DNA from: Flavobacteriaceae bacterium
GTDB taxonomy: Bacteria > Bacteroidota > Bacteroidia > Flavobacteriales > Flavobacteriaceae
Assembly (NCBI GenBank): GCA_024743095.1
Contig: JANSXF010000005.1
Location: 1-64,000, forward strand
DNA: 64,000 nucleotides
Direction: 5' to 3'
Shown here: positions 45,701 to 55,243 of the stretch, in pieces
Layout of the letters: each line of letters opens with the position of its first letter
Position numbering within the stretch: position 1 is the stretch's first letter
Program-made: the position numbers and the translations under genes
The notes under the pieces: model-generated
Databases searched by the model: none
Seen by the model: the letters and a program-made list of their open reading frames with translations, nothing else
What the model was told of the DNA's origin: nothing

Positions 45701-46081
45701 CGGACCAGCGACACCCGCCATTTCGGTAATGTCCTTGAATTCAAGCCCCCCTTGATTAAGGTAAAGTTTATCCGCTCCTTGGTTTGAGGTGAACAATAAA
45801 TCAGGCAGTCCATCATTGTTGATATCCCCTGCGGCCACTCCGCCTCCATTGTACATATAAATGTATTCCACGATGTTCAACTCTTCCGATTCCTCAATAT
45901 CATTTGAGAAATCTATTCCTGTGGAATAGGAAGACATTTTTTTGAAAAGTTTACCTTCATCCTTGGTACAACTTGCAAGAAGCAATAAGGACCAAACGGA
46001 TACCAAAAAAACAACACGGAAAACCATAGGATTTGAATTTCCTATGTTCCTCTTCGCTTTTATATCTACCACTATTTTCAT
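42722..46081 (-). CDS. FG-GAP/VCBS repeat lipoprotein with ASPIC-UnbV domain (paralogue 1)
   Basis: 1,119 residues. A signal (VSVWSLLLLASC) ends in a lipobox; the second methionine, at residue 19 (46027), gives a more typical signal and is an alternative start. Many calcium-binding FG-GAP repeats of the type DVNGDGWLDIYI follow, with the N-terminal propeller at about 60-450. An ASPIC/UnbV domain at about 540-620 (IGARVKIETASGI, VDVHFGLGDDDKIYKTTISWPD) comes next and a second propeller occupies the C-terminal half. This is the CRTAC1-like architecture. Such proteins are common in PULs of marine Bacteroidota and are probably surface glycan-binding or handling proteins; no catalytic residues are known. 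It is the last of three paralogues in tandem. Confidence 0.88.
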   Translation of the reverse strand: MKIVVDIKAKRNIGNSNPMVFRVVFLVSVWSLLLLASCTKDEGKLFKKMSSYSTGIDFSNDIEESEELNIVEYIYMYNGGGVAAGDINNDGLPDLLFTSNQGADKLYLNQGGLEFKDITEMAGVAGPEGSTSWTTGVTMADVNGDGWLDIYICQVNGFKNLQGKNRLYINNKDNTFTENAGEYGLDIASYSQHATFFDYDKDGDLDMYLLNHSIHSTESYKPSKFREERDDLAGDRIFRNDGDKFVDVSEEAGIFGGTMGYGLAVSTGDINNDGWPDIYVSNDFHENDYLYYNNQDGTFSEKITASTGHVSAFSMGNDISDYNNDGWLDIATMDMKPFDESISKKTSGVDPYDIYQYKRQFGYHHQYGRNMLQANAGPLLGEDLVQFREVGQYQGVEATDWSWSVIFDDLDNNGTKDMFVSNGIPKRPNNLDFTNYTSNDFIKADSISTLQLIELIPKGDIENMAYRNNGEKFEEVGNVWGLDFKGLSNGAITVDLDNDGDLDIVTNNLDDDAGIFENRLMEQQPKSFLKVKLNGNDKNTFGIGARVKIETASGIQIQEVKSTKGWLSSAIVDVHFGLGDDDKIYKTTISWPDDTVEKIKNVAVNTTLKVDQSNAKKSDGSYTTQKASKLFVDVSQDSGIDFIHEENFFVDFSVEQLIPHLISTEGPKIAVGDVNGDGLDDFFIGGAKDQAGSLFLQQKGKETYFEKGNTNVFEKNKFCEDVGASFLDVDGDGDLDLYIASGGGEPDKSVRVRDRLYYNDGKGNFTLMEDAVPGNRFNASCVVSGDFNNDGNPDFFIGGRSTPHEYGNPGISRVLINDGTGKFSDQTSGYLSYNGRIGMVTDAAWLRTSRELVVVGEWMPISIFKYQDDQVFVSSIDNSSGWWNTIEAVDLDGDGDQDFLLGNMGLNTNLSASPEKPIDLYLRDFDGNLAYDPVMAYYRNDKQWVYPGLDMLSKQIVSVKKVYKTYEKYASSTFNEIFPEEQLANSYHLQVQTLASIWLENRGDSTFMMHDLPIEAQLSPIYGFSTQDVDLDGNLDVLAVGNFFGNQPDMGRSDASFGVFLKGKGNGELEYMDNKESGFSLAGEARDIKIVKSSKDESLILVSRNNTDTRVFKIRGEQQ

Positions 46082-46096
46082 CTGTCCGTCTGTGTT

Positions 46097-49000
46097 TTAA
46101 TTTTTTCTGTATACCTCTAGGGAATCGTTGTTTCGAGCCACAATTATGAGTTCTTTTCCTACCACTTCCAGTTTTTTGATGTCCCTAATTTCGCCCTCCA
46201 TGTTTATGCCCGATTCTTTGGTTCCGGCCGCTTCAAAATTACCTTTGCCATTGTTCAACAATACGGTTCCGTAACTTGCATCGTACCTGCCCACTTCAGG
46301 CTTAACCCCAAACAAATTCCCACCAAGCATCACATCAATAGACCCATCATGATTAAAGTCATCCAACAATACCGCAAATGTTGGGGAAATCTGCGCTTCT
46401 TTAGGTAATGGTTTTATGGTAAAACCTGCGTTTCCATTACTTAGTACGACAACACTTTCCAGCATTTTGGTTTCATGGACAATGGCCCCTTTCAATTCTT
46501 CTGCTGAAAATACTTGTTCAATGGTTTGTTCTTTATAGGATTCGTAGGAGTTGTATTTTTTGAACAGATAGGGCATCTGCTGAACAATATCTTGCCGCAT
46601 TGGGGTCACATAGGCCTTGTCCCCAATGTACTTGCAAATAATTTGTTCCACATCTCCATTTCCATCAAAATCATTGATGTAACAATACAAAGGCTTGTCC
46701 GCACTCGCCTTAAAACGGGAATTTAGTCCGTGGTTGCCCAAAACAAAGTCAGGATAACCATCATTGTTCAAATCCGCCACTTGGCATGTGTTCCACCAGC
46801 CTGTGGTATCTTTAAATGGGCCGATTTGAGCTGGTTCCAAAACTCCATTCCTGTTTTCCAAAAGGGTGATGGGCATCCACTTACCGACCACCAAAAGGTC
46901 TTGATCGCCATCATTGTCAAAATCGACCCATTTTGCATCGGTCACCAGGCCCAAATTCAACAAAGCGCTAGCATTTTGGGAAGTTACATCGGTGAAATTT
47001 CCTGTTCCGTCATTCTCCAAAAGGTAACTTGATTGCGGCACACCATAATTCTTGATTTTGAGGCGTACCCCCACAAAAAGGTCCAAATCCCCATCACCGT
47101 CATAATCTCCGGACACAACGGATGATGTACTTTCTGGTTTTGCATTGGGGAGCAATTGTTTCGATTTTTCAAAATTGCCCTTACCATCATTGAAGTACAA
47201 TCTGTCCACCAAGGCAAATGAGTTTCCCGTAAATTCTATACCCCCACTGGTCACATACAAATCCAAGTCACCATCGTTATCGGCATCAAAGAAAGTACAA
47301 CCCAAATCTTCCGATTCCTTGTCCTCCTCGAATAGCGCCAAATTGGTCTTCATAAAAGCTCCGTTGCTTTGCTGGATAAACAGTAATCCCGCCGTTCCTT
47401 TTGCCCCTCCAATGAAGACATCCTGCAAACCATCGTTATTTACATCGGCTTCAGCAATTTTTGGTCCTTGTGTGGATTTGAAATGATAGAGCAATCGGTC
47501 ATAATCAAAATCAACAAAGGCATTTTCCTTGTGAATGAATTCCATAACTTCGGTGCTCTTTAATTTTTGGAACAGTTTTGAATCATTTCCTGAAAGGAAT
47601 GGCGAAGGCTTTATTTTTTGAATGGTTTGCTCATCAACTGTCAGGGTCTGATTGGATTGGACATCGGTCAGATATGTGGTACCTCCATAGGGCCAATCGA
47701 TGATCACACTATCTATTTTTTGGATAGGACCGAGCCCGAAATTGAGTATGGGATCAATAGTGGACTGAAACCCCCGATTTAAAAATTGTTCTTTGTAGAA
47801 CAGTTTTCCATTGGCCTTCAAGGTCACTTTTGTACCAATGGCCTGTCGGTTTTTTTGAGCGCCCAACAGTTTAATTTTTAAATAGTGGGCCTCTGGATGT
47901 TGCTCTACGGTGGTGTTTTTATACACAAAAAGTGGCATATTGGCATTGTTCACGATAAGGTCCAAATCCCCGTCATTGTCCAAATCGCCATAGGCTGCTC
48001 CGTTGGAATGTGATGGCTCCGCCAAACCCCATTCTTTGGCAGTATTCGTAAAGGATAGATCGGGACCTCCAGAATACATGTAATTTGAAATTTTGTTGGG
48101 TGGCATCAAATCCACTAAATGTTTGTAGTCCACCCCAGATTTTTTCTCTACCATTTTGGCCACCTCCTCACTCACTACGTAGTTGGTGTAATCCCGGTTC
48201 AAAAGGTCTTTGACCAATCCATTTGAAATAAAAATATCATTGTAACCATCGTAATTAAAATCGGAAATCAGTGGGCTCCAGCTCCAGTCGGTTGCCTCAA
48301 TCCCCACCAAACGACCAATTTCACTGAAGGTAATCTGTCCATCTGTTTTGCCATTATGTTGGTGGAGCATATTTCGGGTGTATTGGTGATAATACCCATT
48401 TTTAAGGTTGTTTTGGTATTGATCCCAGTTTTCGAACACCATTGTGGTCTTTAAGCGGCCATCTGACTCGGGCAGCATTTCGGTGACAAATATCTCTGGA
48501 TATCCATCGCCAGAAATATCAGCAATATCCGACCCCATGGACCCCATGCTGATGGATCGCATTTGCTCCTCAAGATTTTCAGAAAATGTACCATCACCAT
48601 TGTTCATGTAAATGTAATCCTTCTCAAAAAAATCATTGGAAATATAGAGGTCGGGCCAACCATCTCGATTAAGGTCACTTACCGATATACCAAGGCCAAA
48701 TCCTATTTCACTACTATAAATTCCGGCTTCTTCGGTAACATTTTTAAAAACCATACCATCGTTACGAAGAAGCTTGTCACCACCCAGCTTGTTATGTACC
48801 TTACGTTCATTGGCCTCAAGATCAAAGCTACGAATAGATCTATAGGAATTGTTTAGAATATATACATCTAGGTCACCATCTCCGTCAAAATCGAAAAAAG
48901 CGGCATGGGTCGAAAGTCCTTGGTCCGCCAGACCTAGTTCCTCAGCCATATCAGTAAAAGTACCATCCCTATTGTTAATAAAGAATTCATTTTGTTTATT

Positions 49001-49459
49001 GTCCCCCTTGATACCACCAGAATTACAAACATATATATCCAACCACCCGTCCGAATTGATATCGACCATTGAAACCCCGGTCGACCACGCTCGCATACCG
49101 GAAACTCCAGCACTTTCTGTCACGTCTTCAAATTGAAAATTGCCGCGATTCAGGAACAGCTTGTTCGGCAATAGGTTGGCAGTCATATATACATCCAACA
49201 GACCATCGTTGTTTACATCCCCAAGACCAACTCCTCCCCCATTGTAATAATTACGGTATTTATAAATATTAAATTCATTAGTGTAATTTAGAGTGTTTTC
49301 AAAAAACAAGCCTGTCTCTTCCATGGACATGGATTCAAAAAGAGGCCTCTTTTCTTTCTTTTTTTCAACACAAGAAATGCCTAAACAACATAAAGCAAGA
49401 AGGACCATAAGAACCAGCAATCTGGCTTCAATTTTTATGAACAATCCTTTGACATCCAT
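46097..49459 (-). CDS. FG-GAP/VCBS repeat lipoprotein with ASPIC-UnbV domain (paralogue 2)
   Basis: 1,120 residues with the lipobox LGISC. The domain order equals that of paralogue 1: a first FG-GAP propeller (GGVGLGDVNNDGLLDVYMT, VDINSDGWLDIYVC), the ASPIC/UnbV domain (IGTKVTLKANGKL, LNFGLGPIQKIDSVIIDWP) and a second set of repeats ending with a REIRDIKKLE segment also present in its relatives. It starts 15 bases upstream of paralogue 1. The conserved ends suggest gene duplication followed by divergence to bind different parts of one glycan or different glycans. Confidence 0.88.
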   Translation of the reverse strand: MDVKGLFIKIEARLLVLMVLLALCCLGISCVEKKKEKRPLFESMSMEETGLFFENTLNYTNEFNIYKYRNYYNGGGVGLGDVNNDGLLDVYMTANLLPNKLFLNRGNFQFEDVTESAGVSGMRAWSTGVSMVDINSDGWLDIYVCNSGGIKGDNKQNEFFINNRDGTFTDMAEELGLADQGLSTHAAFFDFDGDGDLDVYILNNSYRSIRSFDLEANERKVHNKLGGDKLLRNDGMVFKNVTEEAGIYSSEIGFGLGISVSDLNRDGWPDLYISNDFFEKDYIYMNNGDGTFSENLEEQMRSISMGSMGSDIADISGDGYPEIFVTEMLPESDGRLKTTMVFENWDQYQNNLKNGYYHQYTRNMLHQHNGKTDGQITFSEIGRLVGIEATDWSWSPLISDFNYDGYNDIFISNGLVKDLLNRDYTNYVVSEEVAKMVEKKSGVDYKHLVDLMPPNKISNYMYSGGPDLSFTNTAKEWGLAEPSHSNGAAYGDLDNDGDLDLIVNNANMPLFVYKNTTVEQHPEAHYLKIKLLGAQKNRQAIGTKVTLKANGKLFYKEQFLNRGFQSTIDPILNFGLGPIQKIDSVIIDWPYGGTTYLTDVQSNQTLTVDEQTIQKIKPSPFLSGNDSKLFQKLKSTEVMEFIHKENAFVDFDYDRLLYHFKSTQGPKIAEADVNNDGLQDVFIGGAKGTAGLLFIQQSNGAFMKTNLALFEEDKESEDLGCTFFDADNDGDLDLYVTSGGIEFTGNSFALVDRLYFNDGKGNFEKSKQLLPNAKPESTSSVVSGDYDGDGDLDLFVGVRLKIKNYGVPQSSYLLENDGTGNFTDVTSQNASALLNLGLVTDAKWVDFDNDGDQDLLVVGKWMPITLLENRNGVLEPAQIGPFKDTTGWWNTCQVADLNNDGYPDFVLGNHGLNSRFKASADKPLYCYINDFDGNGDVEQIICKYIGDKAYVTPMRQDIVQQMPYLFKKYNSYESYKEQTIEQVFSAEELKGAIVHETKMLESVVVLSNGNAGFTIKPLPKEAQISPTFAVLLDDFNHDGSIDVMLGGNLFGVKPEVGRYDASYGTVLLNNGKGNFEAAGTKESGINMEGEIRDIKKLEVVGKELIIVARNNDSLEVYRKN

Positions 49460-49464
49460 TATTT

Positions 49465-50037
49465 TTATTGTTTTGTCAAGTCTTTAAAACTAAAATATAC
49501 ATGCTCAAGATTGATGTCGTTCCACACCTTTAGTTCACGATTCCCATCGACCTTTACATATACTGGACCTACCCTATTGGCAGGTTCATTTGTTTCCATT
49601 TCTATAAATCCATTTCCTTTAAACCATATCTCAAATTTTGGCAAAAGCTCTTGCAGCAATACAATATTGTCATAATTTCTATTAAAACCGTTCCAATACA
49701 GGTAACTGAACCTTCCTGACATCCCCACGATAACCTCATTTTTGAATTCTGGATAAAATTCACACCTGACGGGGTATTTGAAACGATCAGGGAACTTGAT
49801 ATCTATAAGTCCCAATGCGGATTCCATAAAGAGTCCTTTCTGATTCATTTTAAAAATTTCTTCCTCGAATTCTGTACGGGTCATCTTGAATTCAATCCCA
49901 TACCAAAGACTATCATTAACTTTCCCGGAATTTAATTCCTCTTGCACTAAATCTTCGTGGGAGGATTTACATCCAGTCATGCTAAGTAAACAACCGATCA
50001 ATAGATATTGCCATATCATTCCTATCCTATGTCGCAT
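49465..50037 (-). CDS. Small PUL lipoprotein of unknown function
   Basis: 190 residues. The lipobox LLSMTGC follows a short signal (MIWQYLLIGCLLSMTGC). The mature part has no repeats and no catalytic motif that I recognise; segments such as EFKMTRTEFEEEIFKMNQKG and RFSYLYWNGFN suggest a compact alpha/beta fold. It lies between paralogues 2 and 3 with gaps of 5 and 12 bases, so it is surely co-expressed with the FG-GAP genes and may be an accessory surface protein. The methionine at codon 7 is a possible alternative start. Confidence 0.7.
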   Translation of the reverse strand: MRHRIGMIWQYLLIGCLLSMTGCKSSHEDLVQEELNSGKVNDSLWYGIEFKMTRTEFEEEIFKMNQKGLFMESALGLIDIKFPDRFKYPVRCEFYPEFKNEVIVGMSGRFSYLYWNGFNRNYDNIVLLQELLPKFEIWFKGNGFIEMETNEPANRVGPVYVKVDGNRELKVWNDINLEHVYFSFKDLTKQ

Positions 50038-50049
50038 ATATAACCATCA

Positions 50050-53000
50050 TTATTTGGTAGTGGCCTTAAAAAGTTTTATCGTATCATTGTTTCTCGACAC
50101 CAACAAAGACTTCTTACCATCCAGTTCAATTCTTTTAATATCCCTTATTTCACCTCTAACAAAAAATCCAGAATTCGTTGCAGATATGGATTCAAATTTT
50201 TTATCGCCCAAATATTTCAATACAACCCCCTGTAAACCGCTATATATTCCTATTTGAGGCTTTGCTTTAAATAAATTTCCACCTAAAATAATCTCATTGT
50301 TACCATCACCATCCAAATCTTCGGTTTCTATGGCATACACAGGACCCAATTGAGCCTCATATGGGAGTTCTTGCTTTTCGAAATGACCATTTTCGTTCCA
50401 AAAAATTGCAGATGCGGTGGAAAGAACATCCAACCTTAATGAATTCTCAATCTGTTCTTCCTTGAAAATGTCCTGGACTGTCTGGAGAGCATAATCCTCA
50501 CTTTTGAGATATCTCTTTCTCAGATATGTCAATTGACCCGTAATATCTTTTTTCTGTGCTACCGGATAAGATTTTCCATTCTTTCCAACCGTGATGATGT
50601 GGTCAATTTTACTATTCCCATCAAAATCATTGACATACATAGAAACAGGATTATCCCGAGAAGCTCTGAGCATTGTATTGGTACCGAGATTACCAACAAT
50701 AAGATCGTAATCTCCGTCCTTGTCAACATCTGATTTGTGCAGCACATTCCAGAATCCTTTTTCGTTGGTGAATCCCCAGGTATCAGTGGCATCCTGCAAT
50801 GTCCCATGAGTATTGATAAAAACCTTAATAGACATCCAATCCCCGACCAAAACAAGATCATCGTCTCCATCCCTATCGATATCGAACCAAGAAGCATCCG
50901 TTATCATTCCGATATCCGTAAGGTCGCTTACTTTGATGCCAAGGACGCTTTTGAAATTCCCTTTACCATCATTTTCCAATATATACCCGCTTTCAGGAAG
51001 ACCGTATGACAAAGGGCGGTATCGTCCCCCTAGAAAAATGTCCATATCACCATCCTTATCATAATCTGAGAGTGCCAAACAAGATGTAGACACCAATTTA
51101 TTTGCTGGAGTAATAGGAATTGGCTTGGAAAAATTACCTTTGCCGTCGTTTTTATAAAGTCGATCTGCCAGGGCAAATGAGTTTGCTGAGAATTCATAAC
51201 CTCCACTTGCGACTATCAAATCTTGGTCTCCATCGTTGTCTACGTCAACAAAAACAGCATCAGTATCCTCTGATCCCTGACTTTCTTCGAAGATGGCAGT
51301 ATTGGTTCTAAGGAATTTTCCAGAGGCTTGCATTTGGTACAACCCCCCTGTAAAACCCTTTGAAGCCCCAACAAAAACATCGGGCAAACCATTGTTGTTC
51401 ACATCACCTACAGCTATTTTAGGACCTTCCGACGAATTCATATGTAATAATAACTTATCATAATCAAAATCGACAAAATCATTTTCCTGATGAACGTAAT
51501 CCAGACCAAATCTATCATCAACACCCTCTACCATAGAAAGCCTGGTTTCCTCCAACTGAACTTCGGCATTGGTTTTATCTAAATTATATTCCACTGTTAA
51601 AAATTGATCTGGCTTGATATTGTTCAGTGTGGTAACAGACCCGTTTGACCACCTTACTTGCAAAGTATCTATGCTACTATCGTCTTTCAAGCCAAAGTGC
51701 AAACGGGGATCCACGGAAGACATACTTCCTCTCATTGGGTAGAGTTCCTTAAAATATCGTTTTCCGGAAACTTTTAAGGTGACCTGACTTCCAATGCCTC
51801 CCTTGTTGTTCTCAGGCCCAATTAAATTTAAGTTTAGAAAGTGGCCTCCCTTAGTTTCGTTTCGGTAAATGAAAGGAGGCATGTTGTTGTTGCTTACAAT
51901 CAGGTCAAGATCCCCATCGTTGTCCATATCACCATAGGCGGCACCAGTGGAAAACCCGTTTTGTCCAAGACCCCATTCTTCACTTACATTGGAAAACTGT
52001 AACCCACCCCTATTCTTATACATATAATTAGGGATTGGTTCGGACGGCATACTATCTATCAATTTTTTGATTACAGCTCCTTCTTTCTTATAGATTTCTC
52101 TCAGCTTTTGGGGGTTAAAGTAATAATCCGCGAAGTCATGATCCTGTAAATCCTTTACCATACCATTAGTCACAAAAATCTCATTTTTGCCATTGTTGTC
52201 AAAGTCAGCCATAAAGGCACCCCAGCTCCAGTCAGTGGCTTCCACACCTGAGAAACGTGAAATTTCACTAAAATGTACCGACTTGTTTGAAACACCATTG
52301 TTCAGCTGAAAAACATTTCTAGGAAACTGCCTGTGATATCCGTTCTTAACCTTTAACCTATAGCTGTCCCAATCATCAAAAACCGTCTTTGATTTCAATC
52401 TAGTTTCGTCTTCAGGAAGCATCTCAGTTACAAAAATTTCCGGATAGCCGTCATTGTTCATATCAACAATATCAACACCCATAGAGCCTAAACTGATTTC
52501 TTCCAAAGTCGATTCCAACGATTCCTTGAATGTTCCATCAGCTTGATTGATGTATAAATAGTCCTTCTCAAAAAAGTCATTGGCGACAAAAATATCCGGC
52601 CACCCATCTCTGTTAATATCGCCAATTGAAACACCTAGGCCAAATCCAATGGCACTGGCATAAATACCAGCTTGTTCGCTTACATCTGTAAATCCAGTAC
52701 CTGTACCTCCCAAAGATTTAGGCACACCATCGTTCCTATAGAGCTTGTTGCCTCCTTTAGGATCCCTAATATCCCTTAAGCCAGCGGTGGCATCCACCAC
52801 CATACTTGTTGGCTCCAAAGAATTGTTGGAAAGATAAAAGTCCAAATCACCATCTTTGTCATAATCGAAAAAAACGGCATGAATCGAGAAACCAACATCA
52901 GCAATTCCATAAGCTTCGGCAGATTCGGTAAACGTCGGAATGCCTCCATCTTTAAGTGTACCATTGTTTATAAAAAGCTCGTTATGCCTATTTTTTCCAT

Positions 53001-53481
53001 GACTAACTCCACTTTTACAGACCAAAATATCGAGCCATCCATCATTGTTTATATCAATGACACTGACTCCTGTGGACCAAACTCCTGAACTTGACACTCC
53101 AGCCTTTTTAGTGACATCTTTAAAATTGAAGTCACCCTGATTAAGATAAAAACTGTTGTCGACTTGATTTCCTGAAAAATATACATCCAGTAGACCATCA
53201 TTATTGAAATCACCCAATCCAACACCCGCGCCATTATAGAATGCCCTGAAAATGTATACGTTAAAATCCTCCGTATATTGAAGGTTATTGGCAAAATCAA
53301 TACCTATATCAGATGCTTCCAAATAAGTGAATTGGGAAGGCTTTAAATTGCTTTTTTGTCTTTCACAAGAAACAAAGGAAAGACCCAGACCAAATAAAGC
53401 AATCAAAAACACCCCCCTATAGGTGTAAGCTTCAGTTTTTAAAAAATATGTACGAACCCAATTTCTCATCCCACAATACAA
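50050..53481 (-). CDS. FG-GAP/VCBS repeat lipoprotein with ASPIC-UnbV domain (paralogue 3)
   Basis: 1,143 residues, the member nearest SusD. The signal segment GVFLIALFGLGLSFVSC ends in a lipobox; the ATG at 53469 (residue 5) is an alternative start. FG-GAP repeats (AGVGLGDFNNDGLLDVYFS, VIDINNDGWLDILVC), the ASPIC/UnbV region (IGSQVTLKVSGKRY, DTLQVRWSNGSV) and the second propeller match paralogues 1 and 2 throughout. It follows susD by 148 bases. Being next to the transporter pair, it is the most likely dedicated surface glycan-binding protein of this locus. Confidence 0.88.
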   Translation of the reverse strand: MYCGMRNWVRTYFLKTEAYTYRGVFLIALFGLGLSFVSCERQKSNLKPSQFTYLEASDIGIDFANNLQYTEDFNVYIFRAFYNGAGVGLGDFNNDGLLDVYFSGNQVDNSFYLNQGDFNFKDVTKKAGVSSSGVWSTGVSVIDINNDGWLDILVCKSGVSHGKNRHNELFINNGTLKDGGIPTFTESAEAYGIADVGFSIHAVFFDYDKDGDLDFYLSNNSLEPTSMVVDATAGLRDIRDPKGGNKLYRNDGVPKSLGGTGTGFTDVSEQAGIYASAIGFGLGVSIGDINRDGWPDIFVANDFFEKDYLYINQADGTFKESLESTLEEISLGSMGVDIVDMNNDGYPEIFVTEMLPEDETRLKSKTVFDDWDSYRLKVKNGYHRQFPRNVFQLNNGVSNKSVHFSEISRFSGVEATDWSWGAFMADFDNNGKNEIFVTNGMVKDLQDHDFADYYFNPQKLREIYKKEGAVIKKLIDSMPSEPIPNYMYKNRGGLQFSNVSEEWGLGQNGFSTGAAYGDMDNDGDLDLIVSNNNMPPFIYRNETKGGHFLNLNLIGPENNKGGIGSQVTLKVSGKRYFKELYPMRGSMSSVDPRLHFGLKDDSSIDTLQVRWSNGSVTTLNNIKPDQFLTVEYNLDKTNAEVQLEETRLSMVEGVDDRFGLDYVHQENDFVDFDYDKLLLHMNSSEGPKIAVGDVNNNGLPDVFVGASKGFTGGLYQMQASGKFLRTNTAIFEESQGSEDTDAVFVDVDNDGDQDLIVASGGYEFSANSFALADRLYKNDGKGNFSKPIPITPANKLVSTSCLALSDYDKDGDMDIFLGGRYRPLSYGLPESGYILENDGKGNFKSVLGIKVSDLTDIGMITDASWFDIDRDGDDDLVLVGDWMSIKVFINTHGTLQDATDTWGFTNEKGFWNVLHKSDVDKDGDYDLIVGNLGTNTMLRASRDNPVSMYVNDFDGNSKIDHIITVGKNGKSYPVAQKKDITGQLTYLRKRYLKSEDYALQTVQDIFKEEQIENSLRLDVLSTASAIFWNENGHFEKQELPYEAQLGPVYAIETEDLDGDGNNEIILGGNLFKAKPQIGIYSGLQGVVLKYLGDKKFESISATNSGFFVRGEIRDIKRIELDGKKSLLVSRNNDTIKLFKATTK

Positions 53482-53629
53482 TCTACTTTATAAATGAGCC
53501 ATAAAGTTATCAAGAGGGAAATTTCCCTCTTGATAAATTCAAATTTGCACATGTTTGTAAGATACCTTACAAAAATTAACTAGAACTAAATCAACTATTT
53601 ACAATCATACCCCATCTCACATTAATACA

Positions 53630-55231
53630 TTAATTATATCCAGGATTTTGTTCCAAGTTTGGATTGGCGTTCAACTGGTTCAAAGGGATTGGGTATAGGT
53701 TTCTCGAGGAATCCTGCTGTTCTTTTTGGAACCAAGGCTCCAACCATCTATCATATCTAATTAGGATTGTTCGGGCATGGTTCTCCATTGCCAATTCCTT
53801 CTTAAATTCCCAAAACAAATCATCTTCCGTCAATATATCCAAAGGATCAACACCTGCTCTTTCCCTAACCTGATTCACCAACATAAGTGCTTCGGCACTA
53901 CCTGAATTCATTCTCCATAAAGCCTCAGCCCTTATTAAAAGAATATGGGCATATCGAAAAATAGCATAGTCATTAGATTGCCTCGCGGTATTCTCAGGTC
54001 CTGTTTCTAACTCCCATTTGGCATATCTTGCACCATTCTCATAACCAGTTCTGCCATCATTGGTAAACCAGTATTCAGGTACAATATTCACATTACAATC
54101 CGCTGCTTCTGGCGGAAGTTGATCTAATACTCCCACAAAACGGTCTACGTCTTCGGAACAATCAATAAGCCTATATTCGTCGATTGGATTCTGATAGAAG
54201 AACCCAATTTCTTCAGACCATGTTGGACCGGCCTCAATGGTATATTGTTGACCGATAAAGAACATTCCTCTTCGCTTGTCATTTTCCTCAAATGCATTAT
54301 AAAAATCTTCTTGAATACTTACACCACCCCAAGAAGTTCCAGCAGGATAATCCAATGTCCCCGTAACCGACTGGTGCGTTGCTCTTCTTATAATAGCAAA
54401 TTGTTCACCTGTATTCACCTTATCGTAAGGAACAACAAAAATGTTTTCCTGTGAGCCCTCGTTATCGACCATAAAATTGCTAAAGTAAAATGGTTCTATC
54501 TGGTATGCCCCACTATTTATGACATTGTTGGCAGCTTCTGCAGCCTCCACCCAATGGTCACCAGCATTATAATTATTTGCATTAAGATACATTTTAGCCA
54601 AGACAGTCCATGCAACCCATTTGTTCATTTTTGCATATGTCGCTCCTTTATCTTCACTTAAACCTGGTATTACCTCCAACAATTCCGATTCTATGAAAGC
54701 AAACACTTCTTCAGGAGAGCTTTGCTCTGGAGCTGGATTGGCGTCAGAAAAGCTTGTTTCCAACGGAACGTTACCGAACAGGTCAAGTAAGGTATAATAA
54801 TAAAAAGCCCTTAATGCTCTTAATTCAAATACAATGGGAGAATCAGAACCCACATTTTCCGTAAAAATCTCAATCAATCTATTACACGAACTTACTCCTC
54901 CAAAATATCCACTCCAAGCTCCGTTGAATATATCATCCTGCGGGGGGAAGTCGTGCCTGACGATTGCTGGCCAACGACCACCGTCATCCCATCCTCTATT
55001 GGATCGAATTGGCATGGCACTTTGGTCTGTCGGCATATCCATTAACCACATGTCCTCCCACCAGCGGTATAAGGTCGTATAAGCGGACGAGGCGGCCGAA
55101 GACAACTGGGCATCATCCTGAAAAAATGTTTCCGGTGTTATTTCACTATATACTTCTGAATCCAGTTCAGTACAAGATCTACTCAATCCGAATACTGCCA
55201 AGACAAAAAACAAAAATTTTATTTTTCTCAT
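53630..55231 (-). CDS. susD: SusD/RagB-family outer-membrane glycan-binding lipoprotein
   Basis: 533 residues. After a lipoprotein signal (FVLAVFGLSRSC) it has the SusD pattern: SEITPETFFQDDAQLSSAASSAYTTLYRWWED, LRALRAFYYYTLLDLFGNVPLET, SPEEVFAFIESEL, WVAWTVLAKMYLN with the tetratricopeptide-like helices, and FRYAHILLIRAEALWRMN towards the end. SusD forms a lid over the SusC barrel and binds the oligosaccharide. It lies 12 bases after susC. The substrate is not evident from sequence; the neighbouring sulfatase and Leloir genes suggest a sulfated galactose-containing glycan. Confidence 0.96.
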   Translation of the reverse strand: MRKIKFLFFVLAVFGLSRSCTELDSEVYSEITPETFFQDDAQLSSAASSAYTTLYRWWEDMWLMDMPTDQSAMPIRSNRGWDDGGRWPAIVRHDFPPQDDIFNGAWSGYFGGVSSCNRLIEIFTENVGSDSPIVFELRALRAFYYYTLLDLFGNVPLETSFSDANPAPEQSSPEEVFAFIESELLEVIPGLSEDKGATYAKMNKWVAWTVLAKMYLNANNYNAGDHWVEAAEAANNVINSGAYQIEPFYFSNFMVDNEGSQENIFVVPYDKVNTGEQFAIIRRATHQSVTGTLDYPAGTSWGGVSIQEDFYNAFEENDKRRGMFFIGQQYTIEAGPTWSEEIGFFYQNPIDEYRLIDCSEDVDRFVGVLDQLPPEAADCNVNIVPEYWFTNDGRTGYENGARYAKWELETGPENTARQSNDYAIFRYAHILLIRAEALWRMNSGSAEALMLVNQVRERAGVDPLDILTEDDLFWEFKKELAMENHARTILIRYDRWLEPWFQKEQQDSSRNLYPIPLNQLNANPNLEQNPGYN

Positions 55232-55243
55232 GATTTATTTTTT

